Source: RPQJ01 sp963748985
Lineage (GTDB): Bacteria > Pseudomonadota > Gammaproteobacteria > Steroidobacterales > Steroidobacteraceae
Assembly: GCA_963748985.1 (NCBI GenBank)
Contig: CAVVKQ010000013.1
Span: forward strand, 93,792 to 157,791
Length of the DNA stretch: 64,000 bases
Direction: 5' to 3'
Positions 25,913-34,743 of this stretch are shown here, piece after piece (positions within the stretch are counted from its first letter, which is position 1; each line of letters opens with the position of its first letter). The notes beneath the pieces are model-generated. The model worked only from the letters and a program-made list of their open reading frames with translations, was not told the DNA's origin and searched no databases. The translations under genes and the position numbers were made by a program.

Positions 25913-27258
25913 CCGAAGCCAAGTCCGCCGATCGACCCGAGGTACCGTCGTCCGTGCATCCGCACGTCCAGACGCAGACCATGACGGCGCAATCGCTGCC
26001 GGGCATGCCTGACCGGATCGGCAAGTACTACGTCGTGCACGAGGTGGGCCACGGCAGCACGGGTACGGTCTACCTGTCGCACGACCCGTTCTACGGGCGC
26101 GACGTGGCGATCAAGCTCTACCACGCCACGGTCGGGGACGACGCCGAGAGCCGCAACGCTCGCCGCATGTTCATGGGCGAAGCGAAGATGGTCGGCAAGC
26201 TGCAGCACCCGAACATCGTGCCGATCTTCGACGCGGGCGAGGAGGATGGCCGCCGCTACGTCGTCACCGAGCACGTGCACGGCGCACGCACGCTGAGCGC
26301 CTACTGCCGCTCCGGCAGCCTGCTGCCGATCGATCAGGTCGTCTCAATCCTGTACAAGTGCGCGAAAGCGCTGCATTACGCGCATTCGCGCGGCGTGGTC
26401 CATCGTGACATCAAGCCGTCGAACATCCTGCTGACGCAGGACGGTGACGTGCGCATCGTCGATTTCGGCATCGCCCTGGTCGCGGACTCCGACGTGTCGC
26501 GGCTCGAGGGCGTTGCGGGCAGCCCGGCTTACATGTCGCCGGAACAGGTGCAGGGACTCGAGCTCGACGCGCGCTCCGACCTGTATTCGCTCGGCGCCGT
26601 CATGTACGAGATGCTCTGTGGGCAGAGGCCGTTCCGCGCCGGCGCACTCGGCAAGCTGCTGCGCCAGGTGGTGCAGTCGGAAGCAGAATCGTTGCGCAGC
26701 ATCCGTCCCGAGATCCCCGAGGAACTCGAGGAGGTCGTCAAGCGCGCGCTGCAGAAGGAACCGAACAACCGCTACCGCACGGGCACCGAGTTCGCTGCCG
26801 AACTCACGCGCGTGCACCAGAAGCTGCGCGCCTCGCAGGCGGAGATCGACGACGAAGAACGCTTTGCGGTCATGCGCAAGCTGCGCTTCTTCCACGATTT
26901 TTCGCACGGCGAGATCCGCGAAGTGATGCGCGCCGGGGTCTGGACCGAATGTCAGCCGGGCGACTCCGTGCTGCGACCCGGCGACATCGACGACCGGTTT
27001 TACATCGTGGTTTCGGGAACCGTGCGCTTGAGCCGCGGTGGCGACATCATCGGTCGCGTGCCCGCGGGCGGCTGCTTCGGTGAAGCAGGTTATGCCGAAG
27101 GCTCGCGCCGTGACACGGTCGTCGAAGCCGAAAGCGCGGTGACCATGCTGAAGGTGACGGCGACGCTGCTCGAGCAATCGTCGGTCTCGTGCCAGTTGCG
27201 CTTCCACAAGGTGTTCGTGCGGGAGCTGATCGGGCGGCTGCAGCGGGGCAAGAAGTAG
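25909..27258 (+). CDS. Ser/Thr protein kinase with C-terminal cyclic-nucleotide-binding-like domain
   Basis: Residues ~38-310 are a Hanks-type kinase: glycine loop GHGSTGTV, Lys69 in VAIKLY, HRDIKPSN, DFG and SPAYMSPEQ. Residues ~325-445 form a cNMP-binding/Crp-type beta roll (GDSVLRPGDIDDRFYIVVSGTVRLSR, FGEAGY), so kinase activity may be gated by a nucleotide or by a degenerate sensor. It lacks membrane segments. The GTG start overlaps the pgpA TGA (GTGA), making it the last gene of the operon. Its TAG stop is the first triplet of a heptamer repeat arm, so the C-terminal residue (GKK) is where the repeat begins. FHA proteins such as TagH are typical partners of such kinases. Confidence 0.88.
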   Translation: MTEAKSADRPEVPSSVHPHVQTQTMTAQSLPGMPDRIGKYYVVHEVGHGSTGTVYLSHDPFYGRDVAIKLYHATVGDDAESRNARRMFMGEAKMVGKLQHPNIVPIFDAGEEDGRRYVVTEHVHGARTLSAYCRSGSLLPIDQVVSILYKCAKALHYAHSRGVVHRDIKPSNILLTQDGDVRIVDFGIALVADSDVSRLEGVAGSPAYMSPEQVQGLELDARSDLYSLGAVMYEMLCGQRPFRAGALGKLLRQVVQSEAESLRSIRPEIPEELEEVVKRALQKEPNNRYRTGTEFAAELTRVHQKLRASQAEIDDEERFAVMRKLRFFHDFSHGEIREVMRAGVWTECQPGDSVLRPGDIDDRFYIVVSGTVRLSRGGDIIGRVPAGGCFGEAGYAEGSRRDTVVEAESAVTMLKVTATLLEQSSVSCQLRFHKVFVRELIGRLQRGKK

Positions 27259-27291
27259 GGGATAGGGGTTGGGGGTTGGGGGATAGTCGGA
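27256..27291 (+). repeat. G-rich heptamer repeat, copy B left arm
   Basis: Five heptamer-like units (GGGGATA, GGGGTTG and variants) end in ATAGTCGGA. The first TAG is the kinase stop. The matching right arm lies at 27818-27850, on the far side of a small exported-protein gene. Both arms share the distinctive GGTTGGGGGATAGTCGGA. Confidence 0.85.
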
Positions 27292-27359
27292 AGTGTGGCC
27301 CCAGATTCGGTAACCCGCCCTCAGTTCTGCGACGGCACGCGGTGCGCTAGCATCACGCC

Positions 27360-27791
27360 GTGAGTTCCGGATATCCCACACATCTCGCGCTTGCCGTGCT
27401 TGCCTGCGCGGCCCATGCGGTCATGGCGGAAGAATCGCCGCGCTCTTCCCAGTCAAAGCAGCAAGCGGCGGCCAAGCCCGCGCCCTTCGACCTGTCGATC
27501 GGTGACATCAGTCGCTACGTTGATGCGGTTGAGCTCGCGACACCGTTGCCGGAGGAACTCGAGGAAATCATCGTCAATGGCCAACGGCTCGACCCCTTGC
27601 CGGAACGTCGTGCCATACCGCAGGGTCCTATCGGCGCGCTCATCTACGCGGGCACGCATCCGCTCGATGCGTGGCGGATATTGGTGCCCGATCTGAATTT
27701 CGAAATTCCCGACCGTACCGAGGATGATGCCAAGGAGCCGCCCGGCGCGTTCCGCGCGAGAATCCTGGAGCCGGGTGCGATTTACGATTGA
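27360..27791 (+). CDS. Small exported protein of unknown function
   Basis: Start GTG 27360 gives 143 residues with a signal peptide (hydrophobic core LALAVLACAAHAV, cleavage near VMA/EE). The mature part is acidic and hydrophilic with EEIIVNGQRLDPLPE and a proline-rich centre, and has no cysteine or recognised domain. The phrase EEIIVNGQR resembles short plug-like or TonB-dependent leader motifs but is too short to rely on. It has clear codon bias in this frame. The gene lies between the two arms of heptamer repeat copy B. Confidence 0.6.
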   Translation: MSSGYPTHLALAVLACAAHAVMAEESPRSSQSKQQAAAKPAPFDLSIGDISRYVDAVELATPLPEELEEIIVNGQRLDPLPERRAIPQGPIGALIYAGTHPLDAWRILVPDLNFEIPDRTEDDAKEPPGAFRARILEPGAIYD

Positions 27792-27817
27792 GCGGCACGA
27801 TCTGGCGGCGCAGCCGC

Positions 27818-27850
27818 TCCGACTATCCCCCAACCCCTATCCCCTAACCC
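27818..27850 (+). repeat. G-rich heptamer repeat, copy B right arm
   Basis: TCCGACTATCCCCCAACCCC begins the arm, followed by CTATCCCCTAACCCC. It is the inverted partner of 27256-27291. The TAG stop of folE2 (minus strand, 27844-27846) lies within it, as do its last two codons. Confidence 0.85.
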
Positions 27851-28713
27851 CTCTCCTTGTCCTTCTCGATCAGCGCATACGCGCTGTGATTGTGGATCGA
27901 CTCGAAGTTCTCCGCTTCGACCACGTAGGCAAGCACGCGCTCTTCACCGTTCAGCCGAACTGCCACGTCGCGGACGATGTCCTCGACGAATTTCGGGTTG
28001 TCGTAGGCCCGTTCGGTCACGTACTTCTCGTCCGGGCGCTTCAGGATGCCGAAGACTTCGCACGACGCTTCCTGTTCGGCGATGTCGATCAGTTCCTCGA
28101 TCCACACGTGCTCGCGCACGCGTGCCTTGATCGTGATGTGCGAGCGTTGGTTGTGCGCACCGTAATCCGAGATGCGCTTGGAGCACGGGCACAGGCTCGT
28201 CGCGGCGACGACCACGCGAATCCACATCTGCTCGACGCCATCGTGGATCTCGCCGATCAGGCTGGCGTCGTACTTGACGACGCTCTCCACCTTGGTGACC
28301 GGCGCCTGCTTCATGACGAAGTAGGGGAACGACATCTCGATGTGACCGGAGGTGGCGTCGAGCCGCTCCGTCATTTCGGTGAGCATGGCGCGGAACGAGT
28401 CGACCGAGATCTCCCGCTCGTGCAGGTGCAGGATCTCGACGAACCGCGACATGTGCGTGCCCTTGAAGTTATGGGGCAGCGCCACGTACATGTTGAAGTT
28501 GGCGACCGTGTGCTGGTCGCCGCCGGAACGGTCGCGCACGCGGACCGGGTGATACACGTCCTTGATGCCGACCTTGTTGATCGGGATCTGGCGCGAGTCG
28601 GCCCGGCCCTGGACGTCCTCGATGGGTGTCACGCTGGCGCTGCCGAGCGTTGTGCCAAGCGTTTTAGACGGGCGGCTCATGTCGGGGTCCGGTCGGGAGG
28701 TGCTGTCGTCCAT
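27844..28713 (-). CDS. folE2: GTP cyclohydrolase FolE2 (type IB)
   Basis: FolE2 makes dihydroneopterin triphosphate from GTP for folate synthesis and, unlike FolE, can use metals other than zinc. The protein has IPINKVGIKDVYHPV, NMYVALPHNFKGTHMSRF, the active-site cysteines in SLCPCSKRISDYGAHNQRS and EVFGILKRPDEKYVTE. I start at ATG 28713 (289 residues). ATG 28680 is equally close to the conserved region, and neither has a strong ribosome-binding site. The open frame further upstream lacks homology. The final residues and TAG come from the heptamer repeat. Confidence 0.92.
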   Translation of the reverse strand: MDDSTSRPDPDMSRPSKTLGTTLGSASVTPIEDVQGRADSRQIPINKVGIKDVYHPVRVRDRSGGDQHTVANFNMYVALPHNFKGTHMSRFVEILHLHEREISVDSFRAMLTEMTERLDATSGHIEMSFPYFVMKQAPVTKVESVVKYDASLIGEIHDGVEQMWIRVVVAATSLCPCSKRISDYGAHNQRSHITIKARVREHVWIEELIDIAEQEASCEVFGILKRPDEKYVTERAYDNPKFVEDIVRDVAVRLNGEERVLAYVVEAENFESIHNHSAYALIEKDKERG

Positions 28714-28807
28714 TCGGATAGGGGCGGAGCGTGGGTTCCCGCCAGGTTTGGCGAGTATACGAGACTCTGTCCGGGCTTGCCGCGAAGTGGGGGTCGCTGT
28801 GCAGGCT

Positions 28808-30712
28808 TCAGGAGGCCCGGCTGGCAACGGCCGGGCGGGACGGGCGGTGGTCCGCCCAGATCCGTTGGACCTGTCTTTCGAGGCCCGGCGCATCGACTCC
28901 GGCCATCACCAGGCAATCCTCGCGCGAGCCGTGCTCGATGAACCGGTCCGGGATGCCGATGTGGTGCACCTGGGCCTCGACGCCATGGGCAGCCAGGCAC
29001 TCGCCGACGGCGCTGCCCGCGCCTCCGGCAACCACGTTTTCCTCGAGCGTGACGATGCAGGAATGCGCCGCCGCGAGCCGGCAGACGGTGTCCTCGTCGA
29101 GCGGCTTCACGAAGCGCATGTTGACGAGGGTGGCGTCCAGCTTTTCGGCCAGCGCGACGCACGGTGCCACCATCGTGCCGAACGCAAGCAACAGCAGGCC
29201 CGACCGACCTTCGCGGCGAATCTCGGCGCGACCGACCGGTAACGCGTGCATTTCCGTGACGAGCGGAGCGCCCGGGCCGGGACCGCGCGGATAGCGCACG
29301 GCGGCAGGCCCGCCGATCGTGACCGCGGTGTAGAGCATCTGCCGGCATTCGTTTTCGTCGGCCGGGGCCATCACGACCATGTTCGGGATGCAGCGCAGGA
29401 ACGAAAGGTCGAACGCGCCCTGGTGCGTGGCGCCGTCACCGCCCACGAGTCCGCCACGGTCGATCGCAAAGGTCACCGGCAATTCCTGCAACGCGACGTC
29501 GTGAATCAACTGGTCGTAGGCACGCTGCAGAAACGTCGAATAAATGGCGACCACCGGCCGCAGGCCTTCGCAGGCCATGCCGGCCGCGAGCGTGACGGCG
29601 TGCTGCTCGGCGATGGCGACGTCGAAATAGCGGTCGGGGAAGCGTTTCGAGTACTCGACCAGTCCCGAGCCTTCGCGCATTGCGGGCGTGATGCCGACGA
29701 TGCGCGGATCGCGCTCGGCCATGTCGCAGAGCCACTGCCCGAACACCTGCGAGTACACCGGGCCCGTCGTTTTTTCCTTGAAGATGGTGCCGGCCTCCGG
29801 ATCGAACGGACCCGGGCCATGCCACTTGATCGGATCCGCCTCCGCGGGCGCGTAGCCTTTGCCCTTGCGCGTCACGACGTGCAGGAACTGCGGGCCTTCG
29901 AGGTCGCGCAGGTTGGTGAGTGTCTTCACCAGCATGTCGAGATCGTGGCCGTCGATCGGGCCGAAGTAGTTGAACCCCATTTCCTCGAACAAGGTGCCGG
30001 GCAGCACCATGCCCTTGAAGTGCTCTTCGGAGCGGCGCGCGAGTTCCCACACCGTGGGCATGCGGCGCAGGATCTTCTTGCCGCCTTCGCGCAGCGCAGC
30101 GTAGGTCTTGCCGGACAGCACGCGCGCAAAGTAGTTCGACAGGGCGCCGACGTTTTCCGAGATCGACATGTCGTTGTCGTTCAGGATCACCAGCACGTTG
30201 GCGTCGAGCGCGCCGGCATGGTTCAGCGCCTCGAAGGCCTGGCCGGCGGTGATCGCGCCGTCGCCGATGACGGCGACCACGCGGCGCCTCTCGCCCTTGG
30301 TCTTCGCAGCGAGAGCCATGCCGATGGCCGCACTGATCGACGTGCTCGAGTGCCCGACGCCAAAGGTGTCGTAGTCGCTTTCAAAACGGCTCGGGAACGG
30401 CGCGAGTCCGCCCTTGTGCTTGATCGTCTGCAGTCGCTTGCGACGACCGGTCAGGACCTTGTGCGGGTAGGCCTGGTGGCCGACGTCCCAGACGAGGCGA
30501 TCGTGCGGCGTGTCGAATACGTAATGCAGGGCAACCGTGAGTTCGACGGTGCCAAGGCCAGCGGCGAAATGGCCGCCCATCTGGCTGACGGTCTGGATCA
30601 GGAATTCGCGCAACTCGCCGGCCAGGGGAACCAGCTTGTTTTCCGTCAACTTACGGAGGTCCGACGGCGCCTCGATGCGCGTAAGCAACGGATACAGGTC
30701 GGGACGCGACAT
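28808..30712 (-). CDS. dxs: 1-deoxy-D-xylulose-5-phosphate synthase
   Basis: Dxs condenses pyruvate and glyceraldehyde-3-phosphate, the first step of the MEP isoprenoid pathway. The 634-residue thiamine-diphosphate enzyme has the N-terminal GHQAYPHKVLTGRR, the cofactor motif GDGAITAGQAFEALN ending in NDNDMSIS, DGHDLDMLV, the central FDVAIAEQHAVTLAAGMA and YDQLIHDVALQ. It follows ispA by 39 bases, so xseB-ispA-dxs form the classical operon. Confidence 0.96.
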   Translation of the reverse strand: MSRPDLYPLLTRIEAPSDLRKLTENKLVPLAGELREFLIQTVSQMGGHFAAGLGTVELTVALHYVFDTPHDRLVWDVGHQAYPHKVLTGRRKRLQTIKHKGGLAPFPSRFESDYDTFGVGHSSTSISAAIGMALAAKTKGERRRVVAVIGDGAITAGQAFEALNHAGALDANVLVILNDNDMSISENVGALSNYFARVLSGKTYAALREGGKKILRRMPTVWELARRSEEHFKGMVLPGTLFEEMGFNYFGPIDGHDLDMLVKTLTNLRDLEGPQFLHVVTRKGKGYAPAEADPIKWHGPGPFDPEAGTIFKEKTTGPVYSQVFGQWLCDMAERDPRIVGITPAMREGSGLVEYSKRFPDRYFDVAIAEQHAVTLAAGMACEGLRPVVAIYSTFLQRAYDQLIHDVALQELPVTFAIDRGGLVGGDGATHQGAFDLSFLRCIPNMVVMAPADENECRQMLYTAVTIGGPAAVRYPRGPGPGAPLVTEMHALPVGRAEIRREGRSGLLLLAFGTMVAPCVALAEKLDATLVNMRFVKPLDEDTVCRLAAAHSCIVTLEENVVAGGAGSAVGECLAAHGVEAQVHHIGIPDRFIEHGSREDCLVMAGVDAPGLERQVQRIWADHRPSRPAVASRAS

Positions 30713-30751
30713 TCGGGGAATTTTACACTGCCGCAGTCCGGGACCGTTCGT

Positions 30752-31675
30752 TTAACGGTTCCGGGTGAGCAGCCAGTGGGACAGGTCGGCCAACGGGCTG
30801 TCCTGCCAGCCGTGCGCGGCGAGCTGCCGGCTGGCCTCGTCATGCAACTGGCGCACGCGCGCCCGGGCGGCTTCCATACCCGTAATCGCAGGGTAGGTGG
30901 GCATGCCGCGGGCCTGGTCGCTGCCTGGCGGTTTGCCGATGACCTGCACGTCGCCCTCGACGTCGAGGATGTCGTCCTGCACCTGGAAGGCCAGGCCCAC
31001 GCGATCGCCAAAAATGCGCAGCGCCGAGAGCTGGTCGGTACTGAGTCTCGACCTGCAATGCGCGGCCATCAGCACGCTCGCGCGGATGAGCGCTCCGGTC
31101 TTGAGCGCGTGCAATCGTTCCAGGTCGGCTACGGTGAGCGAGCCGCCTTCGGCGGCGAGGTCGAGCGCCTGGCCACCGGCCATGCCGGCGGTGCCGCTCG
31201 CGACAGCGAGCGTATCGATGATGCGCACGCGGACCGCGGCATCCGACGGCAGGCCCGGATGCGACGCCAGCAGGTGAAACGCCAGCACCTGCAGCGAGTC
31301 GCCGGCCAGGATCGCTGTCGCTTCGTCGAATTGCTTGTGACAGGTCGGCCGGCCGCGACGCAGGTCGTCGTCGTCCATTGCCGGCAGGTCGTCGTGCACG
31401 AGCGAATAGCAGTGAATCAGCTCGACGGCACAGGCCGCCGCGTCCACCTGTTCGAGCGGAATGCCCAGCGTTGTCGCGGTCGCGTAGACGAGGGCCGGAC
31501 GGATGCGCTTGCCGGGACCGAGAACGCTGTAGCGCTGCGCGGCATGGAGCCGGCCGGGTACTGCCGTTGCGGCAGGTAGCCATGCGTCGAGTTCGCGCTC
31601 GACCCGCAGGCGCCAGCGCGCGAGCGCCTGGGCGAGTGGCTCACGCGGCGAGGAACCCGCCGGCTGCAAGGTCAT
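30752..31675 (-). CDS. ispA: Farnesyl/geranyl diphosphate synthase
   Basis: The 307-residue class II polyprenyl synthase has the first aspartate-rich motif DDLPAMDDDDLRRG, the second DDILDVEGD, GKRIRPAL for IPP binding and GQALDL. In proteobacteria the copy beside xseB and dxs makes the C15 precursor for ubiquinone, undecaprenyl phosphate and haem O. Chain length cannot be proven from sequence. Its ATG overlaps the xseB stop by four bases (ATGA). Confidence 0.93.
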   Translation of the reverse strand: MTLQPAGSSPREPLAQALARWRLRVERELDAWLPAATAVPGRLHAAQRYSVLGPGKRIRPALVYATATTLGIPLEQVDAAACAVELIHCYSLVHDDLPAMDDDDLRRGRPTCHKQFDEATAILAGDSLQVLAFHLLASHPGLPSDAAVRVRIIDTLAVASGTAGMAGGQALDLAAEGGSLTVADLERLHALKTGALIRASVLMAAHCRSRLSTDQLSALRIFGDRVGLAFQVQDDILDVEGDVQVIGKPPGSDQARGMPTYPAITGMEAARARVRQLHDEASRQLAAHGWQDSPLADLSHWLLTRNR

Positions 31676-31914
31676 TCGTCGCCAGGCGCGAACGGTTCGG
31701 GCGCCGCCGTGGCCGACTTCTGCAGCAGGATCTCGACTTTCTGCTCGGCCTGCTTGAGCGAGGACTGGCAGTCGCGGGCGAGGGCGACGCCGCGCTCAAA
31801 ATGCCTGAGCGCGTCTTCCAGCGACAGGTCGCCGTGTTCGAGCTTGTCGACGGTTGCCTCGAGTTCGCCCAGGGCGCGCTCGAAGTCTGGGGGATTGGCG
31901 GGTGTTTCGGTCAC
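31672..31914 (-). CDS. xseB: Exodeoxyribonuclease VII small subunit
   Basis: The 80-residue helical subunit shows PPDFERALGELEATVDKLEHGDLSLEDAL and FERGVALARDCQSSLKQAEQKVEILL, the XseB pattern. It pairs with XseA, which is not here. Start is GTG 31914, eight bases after GGAGG. The open frame continues upstream without homology. It is the first gene of xseB-ispA-dxs and lies 259 bases from the divergent rubrerythrin gene. Confidence 0.92.
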   Translation of the reverse strand: MTETPANPPDFERALGELEATVDKLEHGDLSLEDALRHFERGVALARDCQSSLKQAEQKVEILLQKSATAAPEPFAPGDE

Positions 31915-32173
31915 TGGCGGGGCCTCCGGAGGGCGGGAAGCCTTGCACAGGGGTCCGCATGGGTCAACGCACCCCATCCTTGGCCCTCGGACAGGCCATT
32001 GCGGCGACTGCGACTGCTCAAAACGGGTCGGGGAGGCTACCGTCCAACGAGGTCCGAATTTTCCCGCGTTGACTGGGCTTTGGACTTGGTCTACTAAACG
32101 CTGAGGGACGCTGGAGCAGCCGGCGTCACCCTCGCAATCCATCGAACACAACCGACACAGAGGCTAGACAGAC
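31915..32173. other. Divergent intergenic region between xseB and rubrerythrin genes
   Basis: There is no coding sequence or known RNA motif (I looked for 6S, SRP and riboswitch-like patterns). It must hold promoters for both operons. The only plausible one for the right side is TTGACT (32069-32074) and TACTAA (32092-32097) separated by 17 bases, with the second box weak. Confidence 0.4.
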
Positions 32174-32590
32174 ATGGCGACGTTGAAGGGCAGCAAGACA
32201 GAAGGGAACCTGAAGGCCGCTTTTGCCGGCGAATCGCAGGCCAACCGCCGTTATCTCTATTTCGCTCAGAAGGCCGACATCGAAGGCTTCAACGACGTGG
32301 CCGCGGTATTCCGCTCGACGGCGGAAGGCGAGACGGGCCACGCGCACGGCCATCTCGAATATCTCGAGGCCGTGGGCGACCCGGCCACGGGCCTGCCGAT
32401 CGGCTCGACCTCGAACAACCTCAAGGCATCGATCGCCGGCGAAACACACGAGTACACCGACATGTACCCGGGCATGGCGAAGGCCGCCCGCGACGAGGGC
32501 TTCGACGAAATCGCCGACTGGTTCGAGACGCTGGCCAAGGCCGAGCGCTCGCATGCCAACCGGTTCCAGAAGGCGCTCGACGTCCTCTGA
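32174..32590 (+). CDS. Rubrerythrin-like diiron protein (no rubredoxin domain)
   Basis: The 138-residue four-helix ferritin-like protein has diiron ligand motifs GESQANRRYLYFA, EGETGHAHGH, AGETHEYTDMYP and AKAERSHANRF. It ends before the C-terminal rubredoxin of classical rubrerythrins, so an external electron donor is needed. Such proteins reduce peroxide. The Fe-S oxidoreductase and DUF3501 genes that follow form a recurrent trio with it, suggesting a shared oxidative-stress function. A terminator-like hairpin at 32634-32657 separates it from them. Confidence 0.9.
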   Translation: MATLKGSKTEGNLKAAFAGESQANRRYLYFAQKADIEGFNDVAAVFRSTAEGETGHAHGHLEYLEAVGDPATGLPIGSTSNNLKASIAGETHEYTDMYPGMAKAARDEGFDEIADWFETLAKAERSHANRFQKALDVL

Positions 32591-32633
32591 ACGGGCCCCC
32601 GGGCACAGCGCCCGGCCGCAAGCGACCTGTGGG

Positions 32634-32660
32634 GAGGGCGGGCTTTGGCCCGCCCTCTTG
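32634..32660 (+). terminator. Candidate intrinsic terminator after the rubrerythrin gene
   Basis: GAGGGCGGGC (32634-32643) pairs perfectly with GCCCGCCCTC (32648-32657) around TTTG, followed by TTG. The T tract is short, so it may be an attenuator that lets part of the transcripts continue into the next gene. Confidence 0.5.
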
Positions 32661-32709
32661 CCTTGAGCGAACGACCGGTCCCGCCACATCTGCGTCGAGG
32701 GGACGCGCC

Positions 32710-34080
32710 ATGACCGAAGAAACCAGCAGCAGAAGCACGGGCGGCGGCGCGCGTGAGGGCAGCTTGTCGAAGCCCACACGCCATCCCATCGCGTGGCGCG
32801 AGCCCGGGTATTTCGACGAAGACAAGCTGGTCCACGAACTCGAGCGTGTGTACGACCTCTGCCACGGTTGCCGTCGCTGCTTCAGCCTGTGCAACTCGTT
32901 TCCGCTGTTGTTCGATGCGATCGACGCCTCGCCGTCCGGTGAACTCGACGGCGTCGACAGGAAGGTGTTCTGGGAGGTGGCCGATCACTGCTACCTCTGC
33001 GACATGTGCTACCTGTCGAAATGCCCGTATGTGCCGCCGCACCCCTGGAACATCGATTTCCCGCACCTGATGTTGCGGGCGAAGGCAGTCAAGTTCAGGC
33101 AGGGCGGAACGCGCACGCGCGACCGGATCCTGAGCTCGACCGACATGGTCGGTACGCTCGCCGGCATTCCGGTGGTGTCGCAGATCGTCAACAAGGTGAA
33201 TCACACTGCGTTCGGTCGCCGTATGCTCGACAAGACGCTTGGAGTTCACCCCGAAGCGCCGATTCCCGATTACCACAGCACGTCAGGCCGCACGCGCGTC
33301 GAGCGCGGACACAGGCCGGACGCCATCGTGGTCAGGTCCACGGCGGAGACGCGGGGCAAAGTCGCGCTGTTCGCAACCTGCTACTGCAACCGCAACGAGC
33401 CGGACATCGTTGATGATCTCGCCACGGTATTCCGCCACAACGGCATTCCTGTGACCACCGTGCCGCAGGAAAAGTGCTGTGGCATGCCGAAGCTCGAACT
33501 CGGCGACCTCGAGTCGATCCAGCGTGCGAAGGAAGTGAATATCCCGGCGCTGGCCGCGATGGTGGAGCAGGGGTACGACCTGGTCGCGCCGATTCCATCG
33601 TGCGCATTGATGTTCAAGCAGGAACTGCCGCTGCTGTTCCCCGAGGATGAGCAGGTAAAGAAAGTGCAGGCCGCGATGTTCGATCCGTTCGAATACCTCG
33701 CGCTGCGCCACAAGGCGGGTTTACTCCGCACGGATTTCGCCCGGCCGCTGGGCAAGGTCAGCTACCACGTGCCGTGTCACCTGCGCGTGCAGAACCTCGG
33801 GCTGAAGACCCGCGACGTACTGCAGCTGATTCCGGGTACCGAGATCGAGCCGATCGAACGCTGCTCGGGTCACGACGGCACCTATGGCGTAAAGAAGGAA
33901 TACCGGGAAACCTCGATGAAGATCGGCAAGCCTGTCTTCAGCCGGGTCAAGAACGCTGCACCCGACTACTACGCGAGCGATTGCCCGATGGCTGGTCACC
34001 AGATCGAATCCGGGCTGGGCGCCGACCCGCGGCCGCCGACGCATCCGCTCAGGCTGCTGCGCATCGCGTACGGCCTCTGA
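32710..34080 (+). CDS. Fe-S oxidoreductase with two CCG domains (GlpC/heterodisulfide reductase-like)
   Basis: The 456-residue protein has two cysteine clusters near the N-terminus (DLCHGCRRCFSLCNSF and HCYLCDMCYLSKCPYVPP), consistent with two [4Fe-4S] clusters. Two C-terminal CCG-type domains follow (EKCCGMPKLELGD; YHVPCHLRVQN and RCSGHDGTYG). No membrane segment is seen. The family passes electrons from low-potential donors. Next to rubrerythrin and DUF3501 it may feed reductant to the peroxidase. ATG 32710 is 27 codons inside the open frame and is where homology begins. Confidence 0.88.
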   Translation: MTEETSSRSTGGGAREGSLSKPTRHPIAWREPGYFDEDKLVHELERVYDLCHGCRRCFSLCNSFPLLFDAIDASPSGELDGVDRKVFWEVADHCYLCDMCYLSKCPYVPPHPWNIDFPHLMLRAKAVKFRQGGTRTRDRILSSTDMVGTLAGIPVVSQIVNKVNHTAFGRRMLDKTLGVHPEAPIPDYHSTSGRTRVERGHRPDAIVVRSTAETRGKVALFATCYCNRNEPDIVDDLATVFRHNGIPVTTVPQEKCCGMPKLELGDLESIQRAKEVNIPALAAMVEQGYDLVAPIPSCALMFKQELPLLFPEDEQVKKVQAAMFDPFEYLALRHKAGLLRTDFARPLGKVSYHVPCHLRVQNLGLKTRDVLQLIPGTEIEPIERCSGHDGTYGVKKEYRETSMKIGKPVFSRVKNAAPDYYASDCPMAGHQIESGLGADPRPPTHPLRLLRIAYGL

Positions 34081-34107
34081 CACTGAACCTGCACGGGCGC
34101 AACGAAC

Positions 34108-34722
34108 ATGACGACCGATACCGCGATTGTGCGTGGATTCCAGAAGCTTTCTCCCGACGACCTGTTCAGTCTCGAGCAGTATTCGAAGCAGCGCCTGCAG
34201 TTCCGGCCCCGGGTGCTTGCGCACAAGAAGCGCCGCACGCTGCAGGTCGGCCCGAATGCGACGATCCTGTTCGAAGACCGGCTCACCGTGCAGTACCAGG
34301 TGCAGGAGATGCTGCGTATCGAGCGCATCTTCGAGTCCGCAGGCATTGCCGACGAACTCGGCGCCTACAACCCGTTGATTCCGGATGGCAGCAACTGGAA
34401 AGGCACGCTGCTGATCGAGTACCCGGACCCGGAGGAGCGCAAGTTCGCGCTGGCCGGACTCAAGGGAGTGGAGGACCGCTGCTGGGTGCAGGTCGCGGGG
34501 CACGAGCGTGTGCACGCAATCGCCGACGAAGACCTCGAGCGCGAGAACGACGAGAAGACGTCGGCCGTGCATTTCCTGCGCTTTGAGCTGTCGCCCGCGA
34601 TGGTCGCAGCGGCGAAGAATGGCGCGGCGATCGGCGTCGGGATCGACCATCCGAAATACCGGCATGCGGTGGAACCGGTGGCCCCGACGATTCGCGATGC
34701 GTTGGTCGCGGATCTCGCGTAG
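34108..34722 (+). CDS. DUF3501 family protein
   Basis: The 204-residue soluble protein matches DUF3501: RGFQKLSPDDLFSLEQYSKQR, RPRVLAHKKRRTLQVGPNATILFEDRLTVQYQVQEMLRIE with NPLIPDGSNWKGTLLIEYPD after it. The family is almost always next to a (Fe-S)-binding CCG protein and a rubrerythrin, as here (27 bases downstream). No biochemical function is known. An oxidative-stress or metal-cofactor role is inferred from context only. Confidence 0.85.
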   Translation: MTTDTAIVRGFQKLSPDDLFSLEQYSKQRLQFRPRVLAHKKRRTLQVGPNATILFEDRLTVQYQVQEMLRIERIFESAGIADELGAYNPLIPDGSNWKGTLLIEYPDPEERKFALAGLKGVEDRCWVQVAGHERVHAIADEDLERENDEKTSAVHFLRFELSPAMVAAAKNGAAIGVGIDHPKYRHAVEPVAPTIRDALVADLA

Positions 34723-34743
34723 GCGGTCGCGGAGGAGGAGGTC

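Noticed and set aside
31915..32173. Small RNA gene (6S, SRP or riboswitch) upstream of rubrerythrin
   Set aside because: None of the conserved motifs could be recognised; only weak promoter-like boxes are visible.
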